Shown piece by piece: positions 17,745-27,077 of a stretch of 64,000 nt of DNA. The stretch's first letter is position 1; each line of letters starts with the position of its first letter. The translations under genes were made by a program, and so were the position numbers. This stretch comes from Opitutia bacterium (lineage in GTDB: Bacteria > Verrucomicrobiota > Verrucomicrobiia > Opitutales > Opitutaceae), in contig CANJIU010000007.1 in assembly GCA_947474365.1 (NCBI GenBank), positions 1 through 64,000 of the forward strand, written 5' to 3'. The notes under the pieces are model-generated. The model was not told the DNA's origin. It did not search any database and saw nothing but the letters and a program-made list of their open reading frames with translations.

Positions 17745-19514
17745 GTGGTAGTGGGGTGTGCGGCGGCGGGGCGCGTCGCGGCGCAAGGACCCTATCCGGC
17801 GGGCGACCCCTTGATCGGCACTTCGCCGCTCACGGCCTGGCGTCTCACCAATAGTAACGCAACGGCGACGCAGGTGGATGTGGACGGTCAGAGTTTTGCC
17901 CGCGCCTGGAGAATCGAGACACGGGCCGACACCTCGCCGGCCTGGGCGATCGAATTCAAGGCTCCCGTCGCGCGAGCTGTGGCGCGAGGGGATGTCGTGC
18001 TGCTCCGATTTTTCGCCCGGGCGGTCGCGGTCACCGACGAGTCGGGTGCGGCCTACGCGCAGCTCGTCGTGCAGAAGGCGACGCCGAATTATGCCAAGAG
18101 TGTCCAGGGCGTCCACACTTTCACGAAGGAGTGGACGGAATTCTTCGTGCCGTTTTCGTTCGCGTCGGATTTTGCCGCGGGGGCGTGCGAGGTGGCGTTT
18201 GGTTTCGGTTTCAAACGCCAGACGGTCGAAATCGGCGGCTTCGATTTTGTGTACTATGGGAAGGACGTCGCGGTCGGTGCATTGCCGCGCACGCTGCCGA
18301 GTTATGTCGGCCGCGAGGCCGGTGCGGCGTGGCGCTCGGCGGCGCTGGCGCGGATCGAGCGGCTGCGGAAGGGAGACTTCACCGTCGCCGTGGTCGATGC
18401 CAATAACCGGCCGCTGCCGGGTGCGACGGTGCGGGTGGAACAGAAGAAATCCGCGTTTCAATTTGGTTCGGCGCTGCAAATGGCGCGCCTCGTCAACGAC
18501 AGCGCCGACAACCGGATCTACCGGCAAAAAGTGCTCGCGCTGTTCAACGCGGCGAGCACGGAAAATGATCTGAAGTGGCCGGCATGGGCCGGGGAGTGGG
18601 GCAGCCGCAACGCGAAGGCCCAGACACTGGCGGGTCTGGCCTGGATGAAAGAGCACGGCCTCCACGTGCGGGGGCATGTGCTTGTGTGGCCGGGCTGGAA
18701 CAACCTGCCCAAGGCCATCCAGGCGCTGCGCGGCACGCCGCAGCAGGCGGAAATCCCGGCGCGCGCCCTCGCGCATATCGCCGACGTGGTCGGGGCGACG
18801 CGCGAGCTGGTCGACGAATGGGATGTGCTGAACGAGCCGTTCGTGAACCACGCGCTCATGGATCTATTCGGCGCTTCGATTCAGGTTGATTGGTTCAAGG
18901 CGGCGCGGGCGGCGCACGAACGGGCGCTGCTTTTCCTGAATGATTACAGCAACCACGATGCCTCGCTCGATGCCGGCCACGTGGCGCACTTTGAAAAGAC
19001 CGCGCGTTACCTCAAGGATCAGGGCGCGCCGATCGGCGGCCTCGGTCTGCAGGCGCACATCAGCGCCCACCCGTCGCCGCCGGTCAACTTGCTCAACGTG
19101 CTCGACCGTTACGCCGCCCTCGGGCTGCCCGTTCGGGTCACGGAATTTGACATCAACACCGACGACGAGGAACTGCAGGCGGATTACACCCGGGATTTTC
19201 TCATCGCGATGTACAGCCACGCGAGTGTCGTCGGCGTGCAGTTGTGGGGCTTTTGGGAAAGTGCCCATTGGATCCCGCGCGGGGCGATGTACCGGGCCGA
19301 TTGGTCGGAAAAGCCCAATGCACGCGCCTACCGGTCACTCGTACTCGACCAGTGGCGGACGCGCGCCGGCGGGACGACCGATTCTGCGGGCAATTGGTGC
19401 GGGCGCGGCTTTTACGGGGACTACGTCGTGACGGTGGAGCACAACGGTAGATCCCATGAGCAGGTGTTTGCGTTGCGGCCCGGAGCGCCGGTGGTGACGG
19501 TGCGGGCCCCCTGA
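17745..19514 (+). CDS. GH10 endo-1,4-beta-xylanase with N-terminal CBM-like module
   Basis: 589 residues from GTG 17745. Residues about 20-180 look like a CBM4/9-type beta-sandwich. The GH10 barrel (about 190-540) has the catalytic acid/base Glu in WDVLNEP (E364) and the nucleophile Glu in RVTEFDI (E467), plus GHVLVWPGW, LGLQAHISAHPSPP and LWGFWESAHW. It cleaves xylan outside the cytoplasm. The start is odd: an ATG at 17715 in the same frame would give a normal signal peptide n-region, but a TGA at 17733-17735 interrupts it. The GTG start leaves a short leader without a basic n-region. Confidence 0.85.
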   Translation: MVVGCAAAGRVAAQGPYPAGDPLIGTSPLTAWRLTNSNATATQVDVDGQSFARAWRIETRADTSPAWAIEFKAPVARAVARGDVVLLRFFARAVAVTDESGAAYAQLVVQKATPNYAKSVQGVHTFTKEWTEFFVPFSFASDFAAGACEVAFGFGFKRQTVEIGGFDFVYYGKDVAVGALPRTLPSYVGREAGAAWRSAALARIERLRKGDFTVAVVDANNRPLPGATVRVEQKKSAFQFGSALQMARLVNDSADNRIYRQKVLALFNAASTENDLKWPAWAGEWGSRNAKAQTLAGLAWMKEHGLHVRGHVLVWPGWNNLPKAIQALRGTPQQAEIPARALAHIADVVGATRELVDEWDVLNEPFVNHALMDLFGASIQVDWFKAARAAHERALLFLNDYSNHDASLDAGHVAHFEKTARYLKDQGAPIGGLGLQAHISAHPSPPVNLLNVLDRYAALGLPVRVTEFDINTDDEELQADYTRDFLIAMYSHASVVGVQLWGFWESAHWIPRGAMYRADWSEKPNARAYRSLVLDQWRTRAGGTTDSAGNWCGRGFYGDYVVTVEHNGRSHEQVFALRPGAPVVTVRAP

Positions 19515-19677
19515 CGTCGACCCGCAGGGGAAATTTCCGGCGAGGACGGCATCGCCCGGGCGCCTGCCGGACGGATTAAACCTCACCTAATGCGACAGGT
19601 GTGGTTTTTTCTGGCGACAAACATCGTGCAACCCCTTTCGCTCGCGGACGTCTCGTCCTTTTCAGCTTCTTCCCCCG
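19515..19677. other. Intergenic gap between xylanase and oxidoreductase genes
   Basis: 163 bp. It contains a locally AT-richer stretch around 19605-19660 that could hold the promoter of the oxidoreductase gene. No defined -35/-10 pair can be assigned with confidence. Confidence 0.3.
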
Positions 19678-21099
19678 ATGTCACAAAACCACCTCAATCG
19701 TCGCGATTTCATCCAATTCTCAGCCACGGCCGCTGCCATGCTGGGATTTGCCGGCTGTGTCAGCCTCAGTAAGAATCCCCGCAAGCCGCGTCCGATTGCG
19801 GCCGGCGCCAAAATCCGCGTCGCCCAGATCGGCTGTGGCGGCAAGGGCTTCAGCGATATCATGGCCCACAAGGACGAAGAAGTCGTCGCGTTGTGCGATA
19901 TCGATTGGACGGGGCCGGTCCAGCCGCGGAACGCCAAGGCCCCCAAGGAACCCTCGCTGTCCAACGTCAAGAAGCTCATGGCCGAGTTCCCGAATGCCAA
20001 GCGCTACACGGATTTTCGGAAGATGCTCCTCGAGATGGACGACCAGATCGACGCGGTCGGCGTCGCGACGCCGGACCACATGCACTTCCTGTGCGCCTAC
20101 ATGGCGATCATGATGGGCAAGCACGTCTACGTGCAGAAACCCCTCACCCCGACCGTCGGCGAGGCGCGTGAACTGCTCCGTCTCTCCCGGCTCAACGGCG
20201 TCTGCACCCAGATGGGCAACCAGGGTCATGCCGGCGAAGGCATTCGTCTCGTCAAGGAGTGGATCAACGCCGGTGTCCTGGGCGACGTGCGTGAGGCCAA
20301 GATCTGGACCAACCGCCCGATCTGGCCGCAGGGCTTTCAGGACGCCCCGGGCGCGGATCCGCTTCCCGAAGGTCTCGCGTGGGATCAGTTCCTCGGCCGG
20401 GCACCGCAGCGTCCGTTCAGCACCGCGATTCACCCCTTTAAGTGGCGCGGCTTCCAGGACTACGGCTGCGGCGCGCTCGGCGACATGGCGTGCCATCTGA
20501 TGGATGCGGCGTTCTGGGGCCTCCAACTTGGCGCGCCGTCGACGGTCGAGCTCAAGGAAATCGACAGCCCGAGCAAGGTGGCCTTCCCGAAGTCGGCGGT
20601 GGTCGAATACAATTTCCCCGCGCGCGGCAAGATGCCCCCGGTCAAACTCACCTGGTATGAAGGTGGCGTGCGGCCCGACAAGCCGAAGGACATGGAGGAA
20701 TCGCGGCAGCTCGCCAAGGGCGGCCAGCTCATCATCGGGTCGAAGGCGACCGTCTATGATGGCAACGATTACTGCAACAGCCCGCGCATCATTCCGGAGA
20801 CGAAGCACCAGGCGCTGACGCCGACGCTCCCCGAAAAGACCATCCCGCGCGTTCCGAATGGCAATCCGCACAAGGAATGGACCGCCGCCATCCGCGCGAA
20901 CAACCCGAGCCTCGCCGGCTCCAACTTCGAGTATTCCTGCCCGTTCACCGAGATGGTTTCGCTCGGCACGACGGCGATTCTCGTCGGCAAGAAGAAGTTC
21001 ACCTGGGACCCGGTCAACATGAAGACCAATCTGCCGGAAGCCGACAAGCTGCTCTATCCGACGTATCGCGCCGGCTGGAACCCGAGCGAGATCGCCTGA
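19678..21099 (+). CDS. Tat-exported Gfo/Idh/MocA-family oxidoreductase
   Basis: 473 residues. The N-terminus has a twin-arginine signal (NRRDFIQFSATAAAMLGFAG) ending in a possible lipobox Cys. The NAD(P)-binding Rossmann motif is RVAQIGCGGKGFSD, followed by VALCDIDW, VGVATPDHMHFLCAYMAI and KHVYVQKPLTPTV with the conserved Lys-Pro. The C-terminal domain has PFKWRGFQDYGCGALGDMACHLMDA. Such exported sugar or inositol oxidoreductases are abundant in Planctomycetes and Verrucomicrobia. It sits after the xylanase on the same strand and ends at a clear terminator. Confidence 0.9.
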   Translation: MSQNHLNRRDFIQFSATAAAMLGFAGCVSLSKNPRKPRPIAAGAKIRVAQIGCGGKGFSDIMAHKDEEVVALCDIDWTGPVQPRNAKAPKEPSLSNVKKLMAEFPNAKRYTDFRKMLLEMDDQIDAVGVATPDHMHFLCAYMAIMMGKHVYVQKPLTPTVGEARELLRLSRLNGVCTQMGNQGHAGEGIRLVKEWINAGVLGDVREAKIWTNRPIWPQGFQDAPGADPLPEGLAWDQFLGRAPQRPFSTAIHPFKWRGFQDYGCGALGDMACHLMDAAFWGLQLGAPSTVELKEIDSPSKVAFPKSAVVEYNFPARGKMPPVKLTWYEGGVRPDKPKDMEESRQLAKGGQLIIGSKATVYDGNDYCNSPRIIPETKHQALTPTLPEKTIPRVPNGNPHKEWTAAIRANNPSLAGSNFEYSCPFTEMVSLGTTAILVGKKKFTWDPVNMKTNLPEADKLLYPTYRAGWNPSEIA

Positions 21100-21119
21100 G
21101 GCATCGTTGCATTCTCCAA

Positions 21120-21149
21120 CGCCGCGGCCCCAACGCCGCGGCGTTTTTT
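21120..21149 (+). terminator. Rho-independent terminator after the Gfo/Idh gene
   Basis: Stem CGCCGCGG (21120-21127) pairs with CCGCGGCG (21136-21143), with an 8-nt loop and then six T residues (21144-21149). It lies 21 bp after the oxidoreductase stop and is oriented only for the plus strand. Confidence 0.85.
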
Positions 21150-21780
21150 ATTGCAGGTCCTCTGACTCCAGGACGTGCCGGCCGCGGGTGGCGTTGATCG
21201 CGGCGTTGAGCAGGGCGGTCGCCACGTTTTCGGCCGGAACAACCCGGTAGCGGCGTGGAATCATCCACGCGAGTGCGCTCATGACTCCGGTCGAGATCGC
21301 TTCCATCGGACGGCTTTCGGAGCGGTCGCCGCCGAGGATCGACGGCCTGACGATCGTGCACGAGGCGAACCCCGTGTCCGCCACCGCTTTTTCAGTTTCT
21401 CCCTTGGTCCGGAGATAAAACGTTCGGGCGTGGGCATCGGCGCCAAGCGACGATGTCAGTGCAAACGCCGGCGTGCCGTGGCGATGGGCGACTCGGGCGA
21501 CAGTGAGCGGGTACGTGAAGTCCACTTCGCGAAACGCCGCCTGTGATCCGGCCCGACGAATTGTCGTGCCGAGCGTGCAAATCGCGCCGTCTGCGCGCCA
21601 CCACGGTGCCTCTTCCGGCAGAGCCTTGAAATCAATGAGCGGATTTTCCAGTTTCGCCTGCGGGGGCAATGGTCGCCGGGTGGGGGCGACCACCCGTCCT
21701 ACGCGCGTATCGGCCAGGGCCTGACGCAGCACGGCCTGACCAACCAGCCCCGTCGCGCCGAACAGCAGAAGGGTTTTCAT
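21148..21780 (-). CDS. NAD(P)-binding SDR-family (HTATIP2/NmrA-like) oxidoreductase
   Basis: 210 residues. The Rossmann motif is KTLLLFGATGLVGQAVLRQAL. The downstream motif ICTLGTTIRRAGSQAAFREVDF and FALTSSLGADAHARTFYLRTKGETEKAV carry the Ser...YxxxK arrangement of atypical SDRs (Tyr-Leu-Arg-Thr-Lys). TIVRPSILGGDR is typical of the HTATIP2-like subgroup. Substrate unknown. It is convergent with the Gfo/Idh gene and 54 bp downstream of the phosphoesterase gene. Confidence 0.85.
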   Translation of the reverse strand: MKTLLLFGATGLVGQAVLRQALADTRVGRVVAPTRRPLPPQAKLENPLIDFKALPEEAPWWRADGAICTLGTTIRRAGSQAAFREVDFTYPLTVARVAHRHGTPAFALTSSLGADAHARTFYLRTKGETEKAVADTGFASCTIVRPSILGGDRSESRPMEAISTGVMSALAWMIPRRYRVVPAENVATALLNAAINATRGRHVLESEDLQ

Positions 21781-21834
21781 TGAAGGGACGTTGAAGTGGA
21801 TGCCGAACGGCGGCGGGGCCCGATGCGGGCAATT

Positions 21835-24540
21835 TCATTCGTCGTCCGTGTCCCGCGCCACCGCCCACTCTGGATAGGGTGCGCGGCTACCCTTCATCGC
21901 CCGCCAGAGGACGCGGTTGAGCTGATCCTCGGGTGCGCGGTCGGGCGCGCGAAAATCCATCCGCCCCGAGGCCAGCGCATCCCGGCGCAGAACCGGATCG
22001 GTCATCGCGGAGGGATCCGGATTCAGCTGATCGAGGGGCACCCCGGCTGGAACGGCATTGAACGGCGTGAAATCCGGCGTCTCGGTGAAGCAATCGAACA
22101 TCGGTGTCGCGCTCGCGTCGAATTGGTTCATCACCGGCAGGCCGAGGATCTGTTCAATCGTGCGGATGATGCTCGTCGTGTTGTATTGCGTGCTGACGAC
22201 GGCGTTCCGCTTGGCGAACGGGCTGATCGCATACGCTGTGGTGCGATAGCCGCTGACGTGATCCCAGCCCGCCTGCGGATCGTCCTCGATGCCGAAGATC
22301 GCCATTTCCTTCCAGAAGCGCGACCGGCTCAGCGCCTCGACGATGCGGCCAAAGGCGAGGTCGTTGTCGGCGACACAGGCCTCCGGCGTCGGCATGCCCT
22401 TCTTCGTCCCGTTGGTGTGGTCGTTCGGCAGGCAGATGATCGTGAGCGCGGGAAACTCGCCGCGCGCTTCGAATTCCTTCAATTCGCGGAGGATGACGTC
22501 GGCGCGATATTGGTCGGGCACGGCCATCTCCCAGCCGACATAGTCCGGCGGCGAGAACGGGCGGATCGTCTCAACCATCGGATAGCTCTTGAACACCGCG
22601 TCGCTGCCCAGCCCGCGCCAGGTGCGGTAGCACGCGGTGAAATCGGGTGTGCCCTTGCGTCCGTCGCGCCACGTGACGGCGGGTGCCATGAACTCGCCGT
22701 AATTCCGGATGCTCACCTTGTGCTTGATCGCATTGTCCCAGAGAAAGCCGCTGGGCGCGTAGGCGAGGGCATCGTCCTCGTCCACACCCATGCCGTCGGG
22801 ATAGCTGCGCGGGAAGTTGGCGAAGCTCTTCTCCATGTAGTCGGTCGCGAACGCGGTCGTGCTCCACTGATGGCCGTCGGCGCTGAGGATCCCGGCGCAG
22901 TAGGTGTTGTCGAGCAGCACGAAATCGCGGACGAGCTTGTGCTGGTTTGGGGTGAATTTTTCCCCGAAAACGCAGAGCGAGGGATCGCCGTTGCCCGGCT
23001 TGAGATCGCCGAAGACCTGATCGTAGGTGCGGTTCTCCTTGATCACGTAGACGACGTGCTTGATCCGGCTGGGTTCGCCGGAGCGCTCGGGGATGACGCG
23101 GGCCGGCTGGCCCGGACGCGCGGGCAATCGCGCCTGGATGACGGCGTAACGGCGCAGATTGCGCCAAACGGTTTCGGAGAGCTTGGGCAGGTCGCGCGCC
23201 GCCGGCACCGGCACGAGGGAGAGCGAACCAGCGTACTGCTTGGAATTGAAACCCATCGCCCTGGTCTCGGACTGGCGTTGCTTCGCCTCGGGCAGGCCCT
23301 TGAGGTTCGCCGCGACAATCGTGGCGCGCTTCGCATCGAGGACCAGGGCGCCGGGAAACCAGCCGACCGGGATCAGGCCCTCGAGCCTCGACTCGCGATC
23401 AGCGGGATCGAATTTCATGACGGCAATCGCGTTCTGCGTGCCGTTCGCCACGTAAAGCCGGCGGCCGGAAGGCTCGAACGCGAGTGCGTTGGGGGACGCG
23501 CCGAACAGATCGCTCGGCTTGGGTTTCACCCAAATGGTTTCGACGACAGTGTCGCTCCGCGTGTCGATGACGCTCAAGTTGTCCGCGGCGGCGTTGGCGC
23601 AGACGACGTGGCGGCCGTTGGGCGAAACGGCGAGGGTGCTCGCGTGCCGGCCGGTGACGATTTCGGTGGCGCGCGCGGAGTTTCCCGCGGAGAGGGGCAC
23701 GACGCTCACGGAACCTTCACTCGCGATGTGCTTTTCCGCGTCGACGCGCACGACAGTGCCGCGACCCGCGGGGCCGGTGAGATCGCCGGCGCCGGGCCGG
23801 CGGCCGCCCCAATTGCTCACGTAGGCTTTGCCGCCGACGAGTACGACGTCGTAGGGCGCGACGCCGACGGGAAACGTGCGGAGAACCTTGCCGTCGGTGG
23901 CGTCGAGTTCGAAGAGTTGGTTGGAGAGATTCCCGCAGACGTAGAGCCGCGCCCCGTCCGCCGAAACCGCGAGGCCGCTCGGTATCTCCTCCTTGCGCCG
24001 CGGGGCGTTGGCGAGCGGCAGCGCGAAGCGCTGCGACGGCGTCACGTTGCCGTCGGGCGAGACGGCGAAAACCTTGATGCTGCCATTGACGTTGCTGAGG
24101 AAAATCCGGCGTCCGTCCGGCGCGAATACGAGGCCCGTGTAACTGACCTGGCCCTTCTTGTCGGGCTCGAGCAGGTTGGGGGAGGCGGCGCCCGGCTGGG
24201 ACTCCCCGGGCGGTTCCCCCGGGAGGCTGACGCGTTGGCGGATTGCGCCGGTGGCGCGGTCGAGGACGATAATTTCGCTCGTCTTGCCCGAGGTGACAAG
24301 GAGGCGGCCGTCAGGGGAAAGCGCGAGTGCCTGCGGACGGAGGCCGGGAAGCTCGACGGTCCGCCCGAACGGGGTGAGCACCTGGTTGACGGGCGTGACG
24401 GTGCGGTTCGCGCCGTCGCGCCCAACGCGTTCGGAAGTCGCGGAAAAGTCCGGACGTACGTCAGGCCCGGCGCATCCGGCGAGCAAAAAGCCGAGGGTGA
24501 GCAGCCCCGGAAGCCGGATCTGCCGCTTTACGCCAGACAC
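21835..24540 (-). CDS. YVTN beta-propeller / phosphoesterase bifunctional lipoprotein
   Basis: 901 residues from GTG 24540, chosen because it directly precedes a lipoprotein signal ([16 protein letters not shown]) and overlaps the cobW stop by 13 bp. Residues about 50-430 are a YVTN/NHL-type propeller ([48 protein letters not shown]). The C-terminal half is a phosphoesterase-family domain starting at [20 protein letters not shown] with [31 protein letters not shown] and [14 protein letters not shown], which carry the metal-binding Asp/His residues. Likely a lipid-anchored phosphatase or phospholipase-like enzyme. The exact substrate is unknown. Confidence 0.85.
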   Translation of the reverse strand: MSGVKRQIRLPGLLTLGFLLAGCAGPDVRPDFSATSERVGRDGANRTVTPVNQVLTPFGRTVELPGLRPQALALSPDGRLLVTSGKTSEIIVLDRATGAIRQRVSLPGEPPGESQPGAASPNLLEPDKKGQVSYTGLVFAPDGRRIFLSNVNGSIKVFAVSPDGNVTPSQRFALPLANAPRRKEEIPSGLAVSADGARLYVCGNLSNQLFELDATDGKVLRTFPVGVAPYDVVLVGGKAYVSNWGGRRPGAGDLTGPAGRGTVVRVDAEKHIASEGSVSVVPLSAGNSARATEIVTGRHASTLAVSPNGRHVVCANAAADNLSVIDTRSDTVVETIWVKPKPSDLFGASPNALAFEPSGRRLYVANGTQNAIAVMKFDPADRESRLEGLIPVGWFPGALVLDAKRATIVAANLKGLPEAKQRQSETRAMGFNSKQYAGSLSLVPVPAARDLPKLSETVWRNLRRYAVIQARLPARPGQPARVIPERSGEPSRIKHVVYVIKENRTYDQVFGDLKPGNGDPSLCVFGEKFTPNQHKLVRDFVLLDNTYCAGILSADGHQWSTTAFATDYMEKSFANFPRSYPDGMGVDEDDALAYAPSGFLWDNAIKHKVSIRNYGEFMAPAVTWRDGRKGTPDFTACYRTWRGLGSDAVFKSYPMVETIRPFSPPDYVGWEMAVPDQYRADVILRELKEFEARGEFPALTIICLPNDHTNGTKKGMPTPEACVADNDLAFGRIVEALSRSRFWKEMAIFGIEDDPQAGWDHVSGYRTTAYAISPFAKRNAVVSTQYNTTSIIRTIEQILGLPVMNQFDASATPMFDCFTETPDFTPFNAVPAGVPLDQLNPDPSAMTDPVLRRDALASGRMDFRAPDRAPEDQLNRVLWRAMKGSRAPYPEWAVARDTDDE

Positions 24541-25964
24541 GCGGTGAAGGCCGCCGTGAGCGCGGCGCGCTCCAGGTTCTTGCCGATGAAGACGAGGGTG
24601 TTGGTGCGCGGTTCGCCCGCCTTCCACTCGCGGTCGAACTTGGCGTCGAAGAGCATGTGCACGCCCTGGAAGACGAGGCGTTTGTTCGAGCCCTTCACGG
24701 CCAGGACCCCCTTCATGCGGTAAATGTCGCCGCCCTTCACGCGGAGCAATTCGCCGATCCAGTCGTTGAGTTTCTTGCCGTCGAGGTCGCCCGGGGTGCT
24801 GATGCCGACCGACGTCACCGCCTCGTTGTGTTCGTGCGCGGCGTGAAAATCCTGCTGCCAGCAGGGTCGGGCGGTCTCGCCCATGATGCGGATGTGCAGC
24901 GGATCGTGGCCGCAGGATTCGAAGACCAGATAGAATCCGGGCTGATCGATCTTGAGCGCGTAACGGCCGTTGCCGTCGGCGAGGAGCAGGCGGTGCAGGG
25001 TCGCGCCGGGGGCGACGGTGTCGCCTTCCTTGGTGCGTGATTCCCAGTCGGCGAAGACATGCACGGCGGCCGCGACGGCGGCACCGAGGGCGGCCTTGGC
25101 GTCGTCCGAATCAAAGTTTCCGTTCGGCGTGAGCTTCACCGGCATGACCACCACATCGAGTTCGTTCGGATTGCCGTGGTGGTGATGATGATGTTCTCCC
25201 TCGCCGTGGGCGTGGTCGTGGCCCTCGTGGGCGTGATCGTGACCGTGGTCATGATCGCAGTGACCGATCTCAAGGGTGTGGGTGCCGGCGGGCAGGGCGT
25301 AGGCGCCGGCCCATTCAAAGGGATATTCCGGCTCCAGGAATTTGGGATCCAGCTCCGACGCGCGGCTGAGATTAAACCCGCCGACGTCGAGCACGTGGTC
25401 GAGGTTCACGTCGCAGTTCTTGGTGCGGTGGATCTTTGCCACGCCGTTGATCCGTTTGATCCGGGCCTCGAGCGCATCGAGTTCGGCGGCGGAGACGAGG
25501 TCGGTCTTGTTGAGCAGGATCACGTCGGCAAAGCCGATTTGCTTCACGGATTCGTCATCACCGTCGAGATGCTGGCTGACGTGCCGGGCATCAACGACGG
25601 TCACGATCGCATCGAGCCGGAAGCTCTGCTTGATTTCGTCGTCGGTGAAAAACGTCTGGGCGACCGGTGCGGGGTTGGCGAGACCGGTCGTTTCGATGAG
25701 GATGCCGTCGAGCTTGTCCTTGCGCTTCAGCAGCCGGCCCAGGATGCGGATCAGGTCACCCCGCACGCTGCAGCAGATGCAGCCGTTGTTCATCTCGAAC
25801 AACTCCTCGTCGCTCTGGATCACCAGCTGGTGGTCGACGCCGACCTCGCCGAATTCGTTCTCGATCACGGCGAGCTTCTTGCCGTGGTGCTCGGTGAGGA
25901 TGCGGTTGAGGAGCGTGGTTTTGCCGGCGCCGAGGAAGCCGGTGAGGACGGTGACGGGAATCAT
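24528..25964 (-). CDS. CobW/G3E-family metal GTPase with His-rich loop
   Basis: 478 residues. Walker [10 protein letters not shown] is at 9-17, the metal-binding CxCC motif NNGCICCSV at about 59-67, Walker [10 protein letters not shown], and the NKTD G4 motif in ILLNKTDL. A His/Asp-rich insertion (about 233-265, [16 protein letters not shown]) probably binds zinc. The C-terminal CobW_C domain has [19 protein letters not shown] and ends [20 protein letters not shown]. Established: such G3E GTPases deliver Zn, Co or Ni. Zinc is the most likely metal here because of the His-rich loop. It is followed by the overlapping phosphoesterase gene. Confidence 0.9.
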   Translation of the reverse strand: MIPVTVLTGFLGAGKTTLLNRILTEHHGKKLAVIENEFGEVGVDHQLVIQSDEELFEMNNGCICCSVRGDLIRILGRLLKRKDKLDGILIETTGLANPAPVAQTFFTDDEIKQSFRLDAIVTVVDARHVSQHLDGDDESVKQIGFADVILLNKTDLVSAAELDALEARIKRINGVAKIHRTKNCDVNLDHVLDVGGFNLSRASELDPKFLEPEYPFEWAGAYALPAGTHTLEIGHCDHDHGHDHAHEGHDHAHGEGEHHHHHHGNPNELDVVVMPVKLTPNGNFDSDDAKAALGAAVAAAVHVFADWESRTKEGDTVAPGATLHRLLLADGNGRYALKIDQPGFYLVFESCGHDPLHIRIMGETARPCWQQDFHAAHEHNEAVTSVGISTPGDLDGKKLNDWIGELLRVKGGDIYRMKGVLAVKGSNKRLVFQGVHMLFDAKFDREWKAGEPRTNTLVFIGKNLERAALTAAFTACLA

Positions 25965-26046
25965 CGAGGAAAATTAGGATTGGGGGGATTTACGAATGAC
26001 GATGGAGGCAAGGGTGCGGCGCTGCGCCCGAATGGCAAATCCCCGT

Positions 26047-26538
26047 TCAATCCTTGTCGTTGCCCTTGGGAAAGTTGAAGGCGACGTTTTCGAACTTCGT
26101 ACCGCGAATCTCGAGCGCGGCGAGCGTCGCGTCGAAGGAGCCCTCGCTCTTCAACCAGTCCGCCTCGGCCTCGAATTGCGAGGTGTCGCCGACGGTTTCG
26201 CCGGTGGCGGAATTGGCGATGGCGCGAAAGGTCAGGGTGCGTTTTGCCGCGCCCCCGCCAACGGCGACCGTGAAGGACGGGGCCTTTACCCGGATGAAGT
26301 TTTCCATCTCACCGTCGAGGACGTAGGCCGTGAGGCGGCCGGCGGCCGGATCGCGCACGAGCTCGAGGTGGTAGACTTCGGCCCCCAGCACGACGGGCGT
26401 GCCACCGTGCGGCGCCTTGTGCTCGTGCTTCGCGGCAGCGTGGTTGTGACCGGCGTGGTCGTCCGTGGATTTGGCGCAGCCGAATGCGGCCAGGATGGCG
26501 GCGGCGAGCGTTAGCAGGGTGACGGGGCGAAGGAACAT
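26047..26538 (-). CDS. His-rich lipoprotein next to CzcCBA
   Basis: 163 residues from ATG 26538. The lipobox is ILAAFGCAKS, and the mature N-terminus is His-rich (DDHAGHNHAAAKHEHKAPHGG). The rest is a beta-rich domain (YHLELVRDPAAGRLTAYVLD, EMENFIRVKAP). Such proteins accompany CzcCBA efflux operons and cobW genes. Probably a periplasmic Zn/Co buffer. It precedes cobW by 82 bp. Confidence 0.75.
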   Translation of the reverse strand: MFLRPVTLLTLAAAILAAFGCAKSTDDHAGHNHAAAKHEHKAPHGGTPVVLGAEVYHLELVRDPAAGRLTAYVLDGEMENFIRVKAPSFTVAVGGGAAKRTLTFRAIANSATGETVGDTSQFEAEADWLKSEGSFDATLAALEIRGTKFENVAFNFPKGNDKD

Positions 26539-26590
26539 CGTGGGAAAGATGATGGGAGTTTGCGTGCTGGCGACAAGACAGCGACGCAGA

Positions 26591-27064
26591 TCATTTCTTC
26601 TTCTCCTCGTGCTTGTGCTCGCCTCCGGCGTCGTCGCACACGCAGGCGTATTCCGCGCGCTTACACTCGCCGCAGGTTTCGTCGTGGAAGAGCACGCGGT
26701 AGTTTTTCGGCCGGGCGCCGGCCGTTTCGCGGATCTGCACCACGACCGTATAGCCGTCGCCGGGGGGAAGCGCGGTCTTCGAGACAAAGCGGGTGTCGGA
26801 CGGGTCGAACGCGAGCGTGACCTTGCCGCCCTTGGCCTCGGCGATCGCGGAGACAACTTGAGTGGCGGAAGGGAGCGGCTTGAGGCCCTTGTCATAGAAC
26901 GTGACGGTGACCTTGCGGTCCTTTTCGACAAAGAACTCGGCGTGCGGGGCTTCTGTGGTGAGGATCTTGCCGCCTTTCGGGCCTGCAACAGGCTTGGCGG
27001 CAAGTCCGGCGGTCGAGGCGACCAGGGTAAACGCGACAAGCGCGAGGCGACGGAGGGATTTCAT
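26591..27064 (-). CDS. Small exported metal-associated protein with Cys and His-rich C-terminus
   Basis: 157 residues from ATG 27064 with signal peptide RRLALVAFTLVASTAGLAA. The body is a beta-sandwich-like domain (AEFFVEKDRKVTVTFYD, GDGYTVVVQIRE). The C-terminus has CGECKRAEYACVCDD followed by GGEHKHEEKKK, so four Cys plus His that could bind metal. It follows czcA by 13 bp and is probably its last operon partner with the His-rich lipoprotein. Confidence 0.7.
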   Translation of the reverse strand: MKSLRRLALVAFTLVASTAGLAAKPVAGPKGGKILTTEAPHAEFFVEKDRKVTVTFYDKGLKPLPSATQVVSAIAEAKGGKVTLAFDPSDTRFVSKTALPPGDGYTVVVQIRETAGARPKNYRVLFHDETCGECKRAEYACVCDDAGGEHKHEEKKK

Positions 27065-27077
27065 GGCGGGATTATTT

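Noticed and set aside
21796..24723. Very long plus-strand open frame (over 900 codons) opposite the phosphoesterase gene
   Set aside because: It is antisense to a protein with clear domains, is rich in Arg, Gly and Ala, and shows no signature; it arises from the high GC content.
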